From assembly GCA_017881285.1 (NCBI GenBank), contig JADGRD010000130.1, forward strand, positions 1-8,231: 8,231 nt of DNA. The letters are read 5' to 3'. Of the stretch, positions 1 through 4,901 are shown piece by piece. Source of the DNA: Pseudomonadota bacterium (GTDB lineage: Bacteria > Myxococcota_A > Polyangia > Fen-1088). Under the pieces are notes generated by a model. The model saw only the letters and a program-made list of their open reading frames with translations, had not been told where the DNA came from and did not search any database. The position numbers and the translations under genes are program-made. Positions within the stretch are counted from its first letter, which is position 1. Each line of letters opens with the position of its first letter.

Positions 1-1
1 C

Positions 2-799
2 AAGGCGGACAAGCTGCGCCAGGAATTCGACGCCATCGCCCTGTGTGGCGGCTCGACCGTGCCGCGCGACTTGCCCGTTGCGGGCCGCGCTCTTGCCGGC
101 GTGCACTTCGCCATGGAGTTCCTGACCGCCAACACCAAGCGCGTTCTCGACGGCGAGCAGGCCGACGACGGCTATATCTCGGCCAAAGACAAGAACGTCA
201 TCGTCATCGGTGGCGGGGACACCGGCACCGACTGCGTGGGCACATCGCTGCGGCACGGCTGCAAGAGCCTGGTGCAACTCGAGCTGTTGCCGCGTCCGCC
301 GGACGCGCGCGCCGACGACAATCCCTGGCCGCAATGGCCGAAGATCTTCCGCGTCGACTACGCGCAGGAGGAAGCCGCGGAGCTCTTCGGCAACGACCCG
401 CGCGAGTTCCAGGTGCACACCCGGCGCCTGCTCGACGACGGCGCGGGGCGCGTGCAGGGCATCGAGGTCGTGGGGGTGCGTTTCGTCGCGCAGGCCGCCG
501 GCCCGCCCAAGTTAGAGGAAATGCCCGGTACCGTGCGCACCCTGCCGGCCGAGCTCGTGCTCCTGGCGATGGGGTTCGTGGGGCCCGAGAAGGCCGGGCT
601 GCTCGCCGAGCTGGGCGTGAAGCTCGACGGACGTGGCAACGTCGCGACCGACGCGAACAAACAGACCAGCGTCGCCGGCGTCTTCGCCGCCGGCGACATG
701 GCACGTGGCCAGTCGCTGGTCGTGTGGGCCATCGCCGAAGGCCGCGACGCCGCCATCGGCATCGATCGCTTCTTGATGGGCGAGAGCGTGCTGGAGTAG
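2..799 (+). CDS. gltD: Glutamate synthase (NADPH) small subunit, C-terminal part (5' truncated by window edge)
   Basis: This is the C-terminal 265 residues of the small (beta) subunit of glutamate synthase, a cytoplasmic FAD/NAD(P)H flavoprotein. It passes electrons from NADPH to the large subunit GltB, which makes two glutamates from glutamine and 2-oxoglutarate. The frame is open from base 2, so the true start lies upstream; family members are usually about 470-490 residues. Visible hallmarks are a nucleotide-binding loop VIVIGGGDTGTDC (about nt 196-234), the NPWPQWP segment (about 319-340) and the C-terminal FAD-binding signature GVFAAGDMARGQSLVVWAI (about 676-732). The GTG at 59 is internal, because conserved sequence (LCGGSTVPRDLPV) runs through it. 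gltB would be expected just upstream, outside the window. The gene ends in TAG at 797-799 and converges on the minus-strand methyltransferase gene. A paralogous GltD-like oxidoreductase cannot be excluded from the fragment, but the match is strong. Confidence 0.93.
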   Translation, partial: KADKLRQEFDAIALCGGSTVPRDLPVAGRALAGVHFAMEFLTANTKRVLDGEQADDGYISAKDKNVIVIGGGDTGTDCVGTSLRHGCKSLVQLELLPRPPDARADDNPWPQWPKIFRVDYAQEEAAELFGNDPREFQVHTRRLLDDGAGRVQGIEVVGVRFVAQAAGPPKLEEMPGTVRTLPAELVLLAMGFVGPEKAGLLAELGVKLDGRGNVATDANKQTSVAGVFAAGDMARGQSLVVWAIAEGRDAAIGIDRFLMGESVLE

Positions 800-812
800 G
801 CGCGTGGGGAGC

Positions 813-831
813 CGGCCGGCTTTGCCGGCCG
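813..831. terminator. GC-rich hairpin just after gltD, possible terminator
   Basis: An 8-bp perfect inverted repeat (CGGCCGGC at 813-820, GCCGGCCG at 824-831) with a TTT loop lies 13 nt after the gltD stop. No T-run follows, so it is not a classic intrinsic terminator. Its position between convergent genes suggests transcript-end stabilisation or termination. Confidence 0.45.
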
Positions 832-849
832 CGTACCATCGCGGGAGGG

Positions 850-876
850 CATGGGAACCCTTTCAGGGTTCCCATG
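850..876. terminator. Perfect 12-bp palindrome between convergent genes, likely bidirectional terminator
   Basis: CATGGGAACCCT (850-861) and its exact reverse complement AGGGTTCCCATG (865-876) flank a 3-nt loop TTC. The hairpin sits 9 nt past the end of the minus-strand methyltransferase gene and about 50 nt past the gltD stop, so it is suitably placed for both convergent transcripts. No T-tract follows on either strand, so Rho-independent release is uncertain. A protein-binding palindrome is an alternative reading. Confidence 0.6.
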
Positions 877-885
877 TCAACATCA

Positions 886-2136
886 CTACAACACCCTCAG
901 AACCCAGCACTTGAGGTGGCCGGTTTCGGGGACTCCGGCGAGCTCGGGGTGATCGCGGCCGGCGCCCAGGCGGGCGAGGATTTGCACTTGCCGGCCGCTG
1001 TCCGCCGTGGCGGTGGCGACCATCTGGTCGAACTGCTCGCGCGACACGCGGCCGGAGCAGGAGCAGGCGACGACCAGTCCGCCGGGCACCGCGAGGCGCA
1101 AGCCGCGCAGGATGATCTCGCGGTAGGCGCGCTCGGCCGCGAGGTCGCCGCTCTTGCGCTTGGCGAAGGCGGGCGGATCGAGCACCACCACGTCGAACTT
1201 TTCCCCCGCTGCTTCGAGCGAGCGCAGGAGATCGAAGGCATTGGCCTGGCGAACCGTGAGGTTGGCAAGTCCATTGCGAACCGCGTTCGCGCGGGCGCGC
1301 TCGACGGCGCCGCTGTCCTCGTCGGTGGCCAGCACTGCGCCGCCCTTGCGCGCGAGCGCCAGCGCGAAGCCACCGTGGTAGGTGAAGGCGTCGAGGCAGC
1401 GCGCGCCCTGCGGAGCCAGGGCCGCGACGAGGGCGTGGTTGTCGGCTTGATCGAGAAAGCCGCCGGTCTTGCTGTCGGTGAGCAAGTCGGCGACCAGCCG
1501 GTTCTGCCCCAGACGGTATTCGACGAGGGTGGGGCCTGAGCCGATGACCAGCTCGGCGTGCCTGGGCAGACCTTCGAAGTCGCGCGCGGAGCCGTCGTCG
1601 CGGATCACCACCAGGCGGGCGCCCAGCAAGCGCGCCGCGGTCTCGGCGATCTCCCGCTTGCGCGCGTCCATGGCCACCGAGGTAGTTTGCAGCACCGCCG
1701 CGCCGGCGTAGACGTCGACGATCAGCCCGGGCAAGCCGTCGCTCTCGCCGTGGACGGCGCGAAAGGCGTCGCGGTCGAGGGCAAGCCCGCGGCGAAAGGC
1801 GAGGGCATGTGCAAAGCGGTCCTCGACCAGGGTGAGGAGGTCGGGCAGGCCCGGCCCGTCACCCGCCGAGCTCCGCTCGGCGGCCTCTCCCCGCTGCGCG
1901 GGGCGAGGCAGGAAGTGGAGAATACGCAGGGCGACCGGCGATTGCGCGGCCCAGGTCGCGACCGCGAGTGGCCGCTTGCGCTCGTCGGTGACCAGGACCA
2001 CGGCGGGGCCGCCCGCGCGCGCGTCTGTCTCCGGACCGGCGAGTACGTCCTGGCGGTAGATCCAGACCTGGCCGCCGGCGATGCGCGCGCGGCCGCGCGC
2101 TCCCACTTTCACCGTCGGCGTCGGGGCGGGGCCCAT
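886..2136 (-). CDS. rlmI: Class I rRNA large-subunit methyltransferase, RlmI family (PUA domain + SAM methyltransferase)
   Basis: Probable SAM-dependent 23S rRNA cytosine-C5 methyltransferase of the RlmI/COG1092 family (E. coli RlmI modifies C1962). It has 416 residues against about 396 in E. coli. An N-terminal PUA-like RNA-binding domain (about 6-75) is followed by family motifs: GESDGLPGLIVD (130-141), KTGGFLDQ (223-230), SAM motif I DAFTYHGGFAL (249-259), acidic D272 and D274, motif IV DVVVLDPPAF (315-324) and CSCSG (358-362), where the catalytic Cys of this family lies. Residues about 77-103 look like an insertion relative to E. coli RlmI and are partly encoded by two DNA hairpins (1863-1907). 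The ATG at 2136 was chosen because the PUA domain starts just after it and a GAGG Shine-Dalgarno lies 6 nt upstream, overlapping the TGA of the preceding gene 8 nt away. This points to translational coupling. The exact target base is inferred from the family. Confidence 0.87.
   Translation of the reverse strand: MGPAPTPTVKVGARGRARIAGGQVWIYRQDVLAGPETDARAGGPAVVLVTDERKRPLAVATWAAQSPVALRILHFLPRPAQRGEAAERSSAGDGPGLPDLLTLVEDRFAHALAFRRGLALDRDAFRAVHGESDGLPGLIVDVYAGAAVLQTTSVAMDARKREIAETAARLLGARLVVIRDDGSARDFEGLPRHAELVIGSGPTLVEYRLGQNRLVADLLTDSKTGGFLDQADNHALVAALAPQGARCLDAFTYHGGFALALARKGGAVLATDEDSGAVERARANAVRNGLANLTVRQANAFDLLRSLEAAGEKFDVVVLDPPAFAKRKSGDLAAERAYREIILRGLRLAVPGGLVVACSCSGRVSREQFDQMVATATADSGRQVQILARLGAGRDHPELAGVPETGHLKCWVLRVL
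1863..1907. repeat. Double-hairpin palindromic element inside the methyltransferase CDS
   Basis: Two adjacent stem-loops lie within the coding sequence. The first is a perfect 9-bp stem (CCGCCGAGC 1863-1871 / GCTCGGCGG 1875-1883, loop TCC). The second is a 6-bp stem (CCCCGC 1889-1894 / GCGGGG 1898-1903, loop TGC), extended by CTC/GAG (1885-1887 / 1905-1907) across one mismatch. They encode residues about 77-92 (PRPAQRGEAAERSSAG), a low-complexity segment absent from E. coli RlmI. The layout resembles REP-type or other small palindromic repeats inserted in frame. Only one copy is in this window, so whether it repeats genome-wide is unknown. Confidence 0.55.
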
Positions 2137-2144
2137 GGGCCGCC

Positions 2145-2726
2145 TCAGAACTGCAACGCCACGCCCAAGGTGGCCTCGACGCTGCCCAGGTTGCCGGTGT
2201 GGCTGGGGCTGGCGCGGAAGAAACCCATGCCCCAAGCTCCGGCGATTTCCGCGCCGAGACCGAACCAGTCGTAGAGGAAATAGTGGGCGCCCGCGCCGCC
2301 GCGGAAGATGAAGCCGGCGGAGCTGCGCGTGCTATCGGGGAACAAGAAGAGAGGGCCGCCGTCGACCCGGACGTGGACCACCAGGGGCAGCCGGGTCTGG
2401 AATTTCCAGGCGGCGCCGGCCACGATGTCGACCGAGTTCCCCGTGCCGTCGTTGCACGCGATCTCCTTGCTGCGACAACTGCCCGAGACCACGCCCATCT
2501 GAAGGTCGAGCCACGTGACCTGGCCCAGGCGGTAGCCGTAGTCGCCCTGCAGCCGCAGGCCGCTGACGTTGTCGCCGAGGCCGCTGCTGAAGCCGGCGTG
2601 GAGGGCCAGTTCGTCGTTCTTGATGAAGGGGTAGGGACCGCGCAGCAGTTCCTCCTCGGCCTGCACGGGGGGGGCGGCGTAGAGGAGGACGACGAAGCTC
2701 AACAGGGCACGCAGCGGGGAACGCAC
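2145..2726 (-). CDS. Secreted outer-membrane beta-barrel-like protein, function unknown
   Basis: A 193-residue protein with a Sec signal peptide: basic start (VRSPLR), hydrophobic core ALLSFVVLLYAA, and predicted cleavage after PVQA (residue 23). The mature part shows alternating polar/hydrophobic strands rich in Gly and aromatics. Examples are LRLQGDYGYRLG, WLDLQMGVV, VDIVAGAAWKF, VHVRVDGGPLFLF and FIFRGGAGAHYFLYDWFGLGAEIAGAW. It ends in VEATLGVALQF, a terminal-Phe beta-signal typical of BAM-assembled outer-membrane proteins. C84 and C91 could form a loop disulfide. I favour the GTG start at 2726, since it gives a compact signal peptide and sits right behind a good promoter. The ATG at 2774 would add 16 residues and lie upstream of that promoter's start point. 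It is first in a two-gene unit with the methyltransferase, 8 nt apart, and diverges from the lipoprotein at 2830. The specific family was not recognised; an OmpW/OprF-type small barrel or a lipid A-modifying barrel are possibilities only. Confidence 0.72.
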   Translation of the reverse strand: MRSPLRALLSFVVLLYAAPPVQAEEELLRGPYPFIKNDELALHAGFSSGLGDNVSGLRLQGDYGYRLGQVTWLDLQMGVVSGSCRSKEIACNDGTGNSVDIVAGAAWKFQTRLPLVVHVRVDGGPLFLFPDSTRSSAGFIFRGGAGAHYFLYDWFGLGAEIAGAWGMGFFRASPSHTGNLGSVEATLGVALQF

Positions 2727-2733
2727 GGTCCGC

Positions 2734-2762
2734 AGTCTATGCCGGCCCGGCCCCAGGTCCAA
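2734..2762 (-). promoter_or_regulatory. Sigma-70-like promoter for the beta-barrel/methyltransferase pair, apparently leaderless
   Basis: On the minus strand, TTGGAC (2762-2757) lies 17 nt before TAGACT (2739-2734), a 3/6 and a 4/6 match to TTGACA/TATAAT at optimal spacing. Only 7 nt separate the -10 box from the GTG at 2726, so the predicted transcription start coincides with the start codon or precedes it by one base. There is no Shine-Dalgarno before this GTG. Confidence 0.55.
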
Positions 2763-2814
2763 GAAGCCGCGCATTTCACCACATGGATCCCGCAGTCGCG
2801 CGCCGGATTCGTGG

Positions 2815-2820
2815 CACAAT
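2815..2820 (+). promoter_or_regulatory. Possible -10 element for the small lipoprotein gene
   Basis: CACAAT matches TATAAT at 4 of 6 bases and ends 9 nt before the ATG at 2830. No convincing -35 hexamer is visible 16-18 nt upstream. It is listed because the spacing again implies a leader of only about 3 nt. Confidence 0.3.
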
Positions 2821-2829
2821 GGCCCGGTC

Positions 2830-3195
2830 ATGTCGCCGGTTCGCCGTCTCGCACGCGCCTGCCTGCCGCTGGTCCTCGCGGGCCTGCTCGGCGCGGGGTG
2901 CGCGCGTCCCTACGCCGGGCCCAAGACCCTGGCCGCCCTCGGCGCGGGTCTGCTCGCCGCGGGCGGCACGACTTGGGTGGTCGGGGATCGCGGCCACCAC
3001 GACAACCTCGCGACCGCCGGCATGGTGACCACCGCGCTCGGCGCCGTGGCCGTCTTTGCCGCGGGCGGTTGGCTGGCCATCGGCGTGGCCTGTGAAGAGG
3101 ACCCTGATTGCCCGCGCAACGAAGAGTGCCGCGAGATCCCCGCTCCCCCCGGCGGCTACCCCTATCGTCAGTGCATGCCGAGGCAGGGTCCGTAG
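2830..3195 (+). CDS. Small Cys-rich lipoprotein with two hydrophobic segments, function unknown
   Basis: A 121-residue protein with a lipoprotein signal: MSPVRR, hydrophobic stretch, and lipobox LLGAGC with the lipidated Cys at 24. Two further hydrophobic Gly/Ala-rich segments follow (about 33-51 and 60-87), separated by the short polar linker GDRGHHDN. The C-terminus (88-121) carries four Cys (88, 94, 100, 115) in the pattern C-x5-C-x5-C-x14-C, with CEEDPDCPRNEECRE. I recall similar C..D.DCP...C tails as frequent in secreted myxobacterial proteins. The Cys are probably disulfide-bonded outside the cytoplasm. No Shine-Dalgarno is seen; CACAAT at 2815-2820 is a possible -10 with only 9 nt to the ATG. 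The gene diverges from the barrel gene and runs 14 nt ahead of rph. An alternative reading is a two-helix inner-membrane protein without lipidation. No enzyme motif is visible. Confidence 0.75.
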   Translation: MSPVRRLARACLPLVLAGLLGAGCARPYAGPKTLAALGAGLLAAGGTTWVVGDRGHHDNLATAGMVTTALGAVAVFAAGGWLAIGVACEEDPDCPRNEECREIPAPPGGYPYRQCMPRQGP

Positions 3196-3208
3196 TATCC
3201 TCCCTGCC
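3182..3208 (+). repeat. Inverted repeat spanning the lipoprotein stop and the rph upstream region
   Basis: GGCAGGG (3182-3188) and CCCTGCC (3202-3208) could form a 7-bp stem with a 13-nt loop containing the lipoprotein stop TAG and a -10-like TAGTAT (3193-3198). The 3' arm ends one base before the rph ATG (3210-3212). It could act as an RNA hairpin affecting rph translation or 3' end formation of the lipoprotein message. No clear Shine-Dalgarno precedes rph. Confidence 0.35.
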
Positions 3209-3209
3209 C

Positions 3210-3923
3210 ATGCGTCCCGACGGCCGAAAACTCGACGAACTGCGGCTGGTCCGCATCACCCCGGACTACAACCGCTACGCCGAAGGCTCGGTGCTCATCG
3301 AGTTCGGCGAGACCAAGCTCATCTGCACGGCCAGCGTCGAGAACAAGGTGCCTCCCTTTCTGGAGAAGCAGGGCAAAGGCTGGGTGACGGCGGAGTACGC
3401 CATGCTGCCGCGCTCGACGCATACGCGCTCAGGGCGCAACCCCGGTGGTCGTGGGCAAGAGATCCAGCGCCTCATCGGGCGCGCACTGCGGGCCGCGGTG
3501 ACGACCAAGCTTCTCGGCGAACGGCAGATTACCGTGGATTGCGACGTGATCCAGGCCGACGGCGGCACGCGCACGGCGGCCATTACCGGCGGCTGGGTGG
3601 CGTTGGCCCTGGCCGTGCGCCGGCTGGTGGCCAAGGAGAAGCTGCACAAGGATCCCATGCGCCGCGGGGTGTGCGCGGTATCCACCGGCCTCGTCGAGGG
3701 CGAGGCGCGGCTCGATCTGGCTTACGCAGAGGATTCCGCCGCCGACGTGGATTTCAACTTCGTGCTCACCGACAACGGCAACTTCGTCGAGATCCAAGGC
3801 ACCGCCGAAGGCGAGCCGTTCTCGCCGGACGACTACCAGCGGTTGTTGACCCTCGCCAGGAAGGGCGCGGCCGAGCTGTTCGCGCTGCAGAAGAAGGCGC
3901 TCGCCGAGGCCAAGCAGCCGTGA
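3210..3923 (+). CDS. rph: Ribonuclease PH
   Basis: RNase PH is a cytoplasmic phosphorolytic 3'-to-5' exoribonuclease that trims tRNA 3' ends, releasing nucleoside diphosphates and working as a ring-shaped hexamer. The 237 residues match the usual length of about 238. Seen directly are the opening MRPDGRKLDELR, GWVTAEYAMLPRST (57-70), GRGQEIQRLIGRALRA (80-95), the hallmark DCDVIQADGGTRTAAITGGWVA (110-131) and EDSAADVDFN (174-183). R81 and R121 correspond by spacing to the phosphate-binding Arg86 and Arg126 of the B. subtilis enzyme; D175 and D181 correspond to its active-site acids. The ATG at 3210 gives the conserved N-terminus; extending upstream to 3108 would run into the lipoprotein gene in another frame. 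Its TGA overlaps the rdgB start in GTGA, indicating coupled translation. A tRNA gene lies just beyond the pair. Confidence 0.97.
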   Translation: MRPDGRKLDELRLVRITPDYNRYAEGSVLIEFGETKLICTASVENKVPPFLEKQGKGWVTAEYAMLPRSTHTRSGRNPGGRGQEIQRLIGRALRAAVTTKLLGERQITVDCDVIQADGGTRTAAITGGWVALALAVRRLVAKEKLHKDPMRRGVCAVSTGLVEGEARLDLAYAEDSAADVDFNFVLTDNGNFVEIQGTAEGEPFSPDDYQRLLTLARKGAAELFALQKKALAEAKQP

Positions 3924-4528
3924 AGGTAGTCGTCGCGACCCGCAACCGGCACAAGGTGCGCGAGATCGCGGTGCTGCTCGCCGAGGCGGGGCTGGCTCTC
4001 GAGGCCGTGACCATCGACGACGTCGCGCCGGCGGCCGAGCTGGTCGAGAACGAGGACACCTTCGAGGGCAATGCCCTGGCCAAGGCGCGCCAGGCGGCCG
4101 TAGCCTGCGGCTTGCCCGCCATCGCCGACGATTCCGGCATCGAGGTGGACGCCCTGGCCCTGGCGCCCGGCGTCCGCTCCGCGCGCTGGGCCGGCGAGCC
4201 GTGCGACGACGGACGCAATAATCAGAAGATGCTGCGCGAGATGGCGGACGTGCCGACGGAGAAGCGCACCGCCCGCTACCGCTGCGCCGCCGCCTTCGTC
4301 GACCGCGCCCGCGGCGTGGAAATCGTGCGCTCCGGAGCCTGCGAAGGCGTCTTGCTGACCACCCCGCGCGGCAGCGGTGGGTTCGGCTACGACCCGCTCT
4401 TTCTCGGCCCGTCTCTCGGGATGACCATGGCCGAGATCGATCTCGCCACGAAGAACCGCCTTTCCCACCGGGCCGCCGCCTTCCGTGCCCTGGCGCAGGC
4501 GCTGCGCGAGACGGGCCTCAAAAAGTGA
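3920..4528 (+). CDS. rdgB: dITP/XTP pyrophosphatase (non-canonical purine NTP pyrophosphatase, RdgB/HAM1 family)
   Basis: A cytoplasmic house-cleaning enzyme that hydrolyses ITP, dITP and XTP to monophosphates plus pyrophosphate, keeping deaminated purines out of DNA and RNA. It has 202 residues against about 197 in E. coli. Motifs seen: ATRNRHKVREI with T7, N9 and K12 (nucleotide/phosphate-binding TxNxxK); ENEDTFEGNALAKA (43-56); the catalytic, metal-binding ADDSGIEVDAL (69-79); PGVRSARWAG (83-92); GFGYDPLF (154-161), which contacts the base; and KNRLSHRAAA (178-187) with the signature SHR. It starts at GTG 3920, whose GTGA overlaps the rph stop by four bases; a GAGG lies 10 nt upstream inside rph. 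rph-rdgB adjacency is common in bacteria. No unusual residue changes were noticed. Confidence 0.96.
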   Translation: MKVVVATRNRHKVREIAVLLAEAGLALEAVTIDDVAPAAELVENEDTFEGNALAKARQAAVACGLPAIADDSGIEVDALALAPGVRSARWAGEPCDDGRNNQKMLREMADVPTEKRTARYRCAAAFVDRARGVEIVRSGACEGVLLTTPRGSGGFGYDPLFLGPSLGMTMAEIDLATKNRLSHRAAAFRALAQALRETGLKK

Positions 4529-4556
4529 CAGCAGGCTGAGCACAGGCGCGGGCTTC

Positions 4557-4565
4557 TGCTAATAT
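4557..4565 (+). promoter_or_regulatory. Extended -10 promoter element for tRNA-Pro
   Basis: TGC followed by TAATAT (4560-4565) forms an extended -10 (TGnTATAAT-like, 4/6 in the hexamer) in the 69-bp gap between rdgB and the tRNA. The -35 is weak: CTGAGC at 4536-4541 with 18-nt spacing is the best seen. Transcription would start near 4572, giving a 5' tRNA leader of about 26 nt. Confidence 0.5.
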
Positions 4566-4597
4566 CTGCGCCCTCTCGCCACTCCGTGACGGGGGAT

Positions 4598-4673
4598 CGG
4601 GGCGTAGCGCAGTTGGTAGCGCGCTTGCTTTGGGAGCAAGATGTCGTCGGTTCAAATCCGGCCGCCCCGACCA
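4598..4673 (+). tRNA. tRNA-Pro, anticodon TGG (reads CCA), CCA end encoded
   Basis: A complete 76-nt cloverleaf. The acceptor stem CGGGGCG pairs perfectly with CGCCCCG and is followed by discriminator A and an encoded CCA (4671-4673). D arm: GCGC-AGTTGGTA-GCGC. Anticodon arm: CTTGC-TTTGGGA-GCAAG, placing TGG at positions 34-36. T arm: GTCGG-TTCAAAT-CCGGC with one T-G wobble. The C1-G72 pair, A73 discriminator and GG at anticodon positions 35-36 are established identity features of bacterial tRNA-Pro. The two rightward genes upstream include rph, whose product trims tRNA 3' ends, though this tRNA already encodes CCA. No integrase or duplicated 3' end (attachment site) is seen nearby. Confidence 0.97.
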
Positions 4674-4901
4674 AGAGCCCGAAACTGGATCGGCGGAAAT
4701 CGCCGTGGTAGCGAGCGCGTTCCGGCTCTTCGGAAGAGCTGAGCGGTCGCGATGAGCTTGATCTTGGCACCTTGATGCCCCTAGGGATGGCAAGCTCGAG
4801 GACGTGGCCAAGTCCGCCTGGATTCATGGCGCCGGGTCGGCAATAGTTCCGCCAGTCACAGCGATGCGCCAAGCTGCGCGCTTTCACCCAGAGGTGCTTC
4901 C
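4674..4901 (+). other. Non-coding stretch with several short inverted repeats between tRNA-Pro and the lipoprotein gene
   Basis: This 228-bp region has no credible gene. After the tRNA there is AAGAGCC (starting on the final A of CCA, 4673-4679), a small CGGCG/CGCCG hairpin (4691-4705), GGCTCTT (4724-4730) and AAGAGCT (4734-4740). GGCTCTT can pair with either flanking AAGAGC copy. Further on, GAGCTTG (4754-4760) and CAAGCTC (4791-4797) form a 7-bp stem around a 30-nt loop that includes the palindrome CCCTAGGG (4779-4786). The stems may serve as the tRNA terminator and/or a structured 5' leader for the next gene. No T-run follows any of them and no known riboswitch was recognised. Confidence 0.4.
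4890..4894 (+). promoter_or_regulatory. Shine-Dalgarno fixing the start of the 4902 lipoprotein gene
   Basis: AGAGG lies 7 nt before the ATG at 4902. This is the clearest ribosome binding site on the plus strand in the window. It contrasts with the genes at 2830, 3210 and 6196, which show none. Confidence 0.65.

Noticed and set aside
43..1539. A 498-codon plus-strand frame across gltD and the methyltransferase
   Set aside because: It runs out of frame through gltD, through the terminator hairpins and then antisense to the methyltransferase. The product is Arg/Ala/Gly-rich and matches nothing.
2137..2235. Upstream extension of the methyltransferase start to 2235
   Set aside because: It would add 33 residues of Arg/Pro/Gly-rich sequence overlapping the preceding gene. 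The ATG at 2136 has a GAGG ribosome binding site and gives the expected PUA start.
2199..3095. A 298-codon plus-strand frame antisense to the barrel protein and overlapping the small lipoprotein
   Set aside because: It is the out-of-frame shadow of two genes that have clear export signals. It crosses the divergent promoter gap and shows no domain.
4598..4673. tRNA-Pro as an integration (attachment) site for a genomic island
   Set aside because: There is no integrase gene, no direct repeat of the tRNA 3' end and no change in base composition downstream within the window.
4779..4786. CCCTAGGG as an operator
   Set aside because: It is an eight-base palindrome with no second copy nearby and no regulator gene in the window; chance is sufficient.
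4387..4887. Minus-strand frames giving GAAGFEPTTSCSQSKRA- and GRPDLNRRHLAPKASAL-like peptides
   Set aside because: These are translations of the antisense strand of the tRNA-Pro gene, a well-known source of spurious database proteins that look widely conserved. The tRNA explains the conservation.
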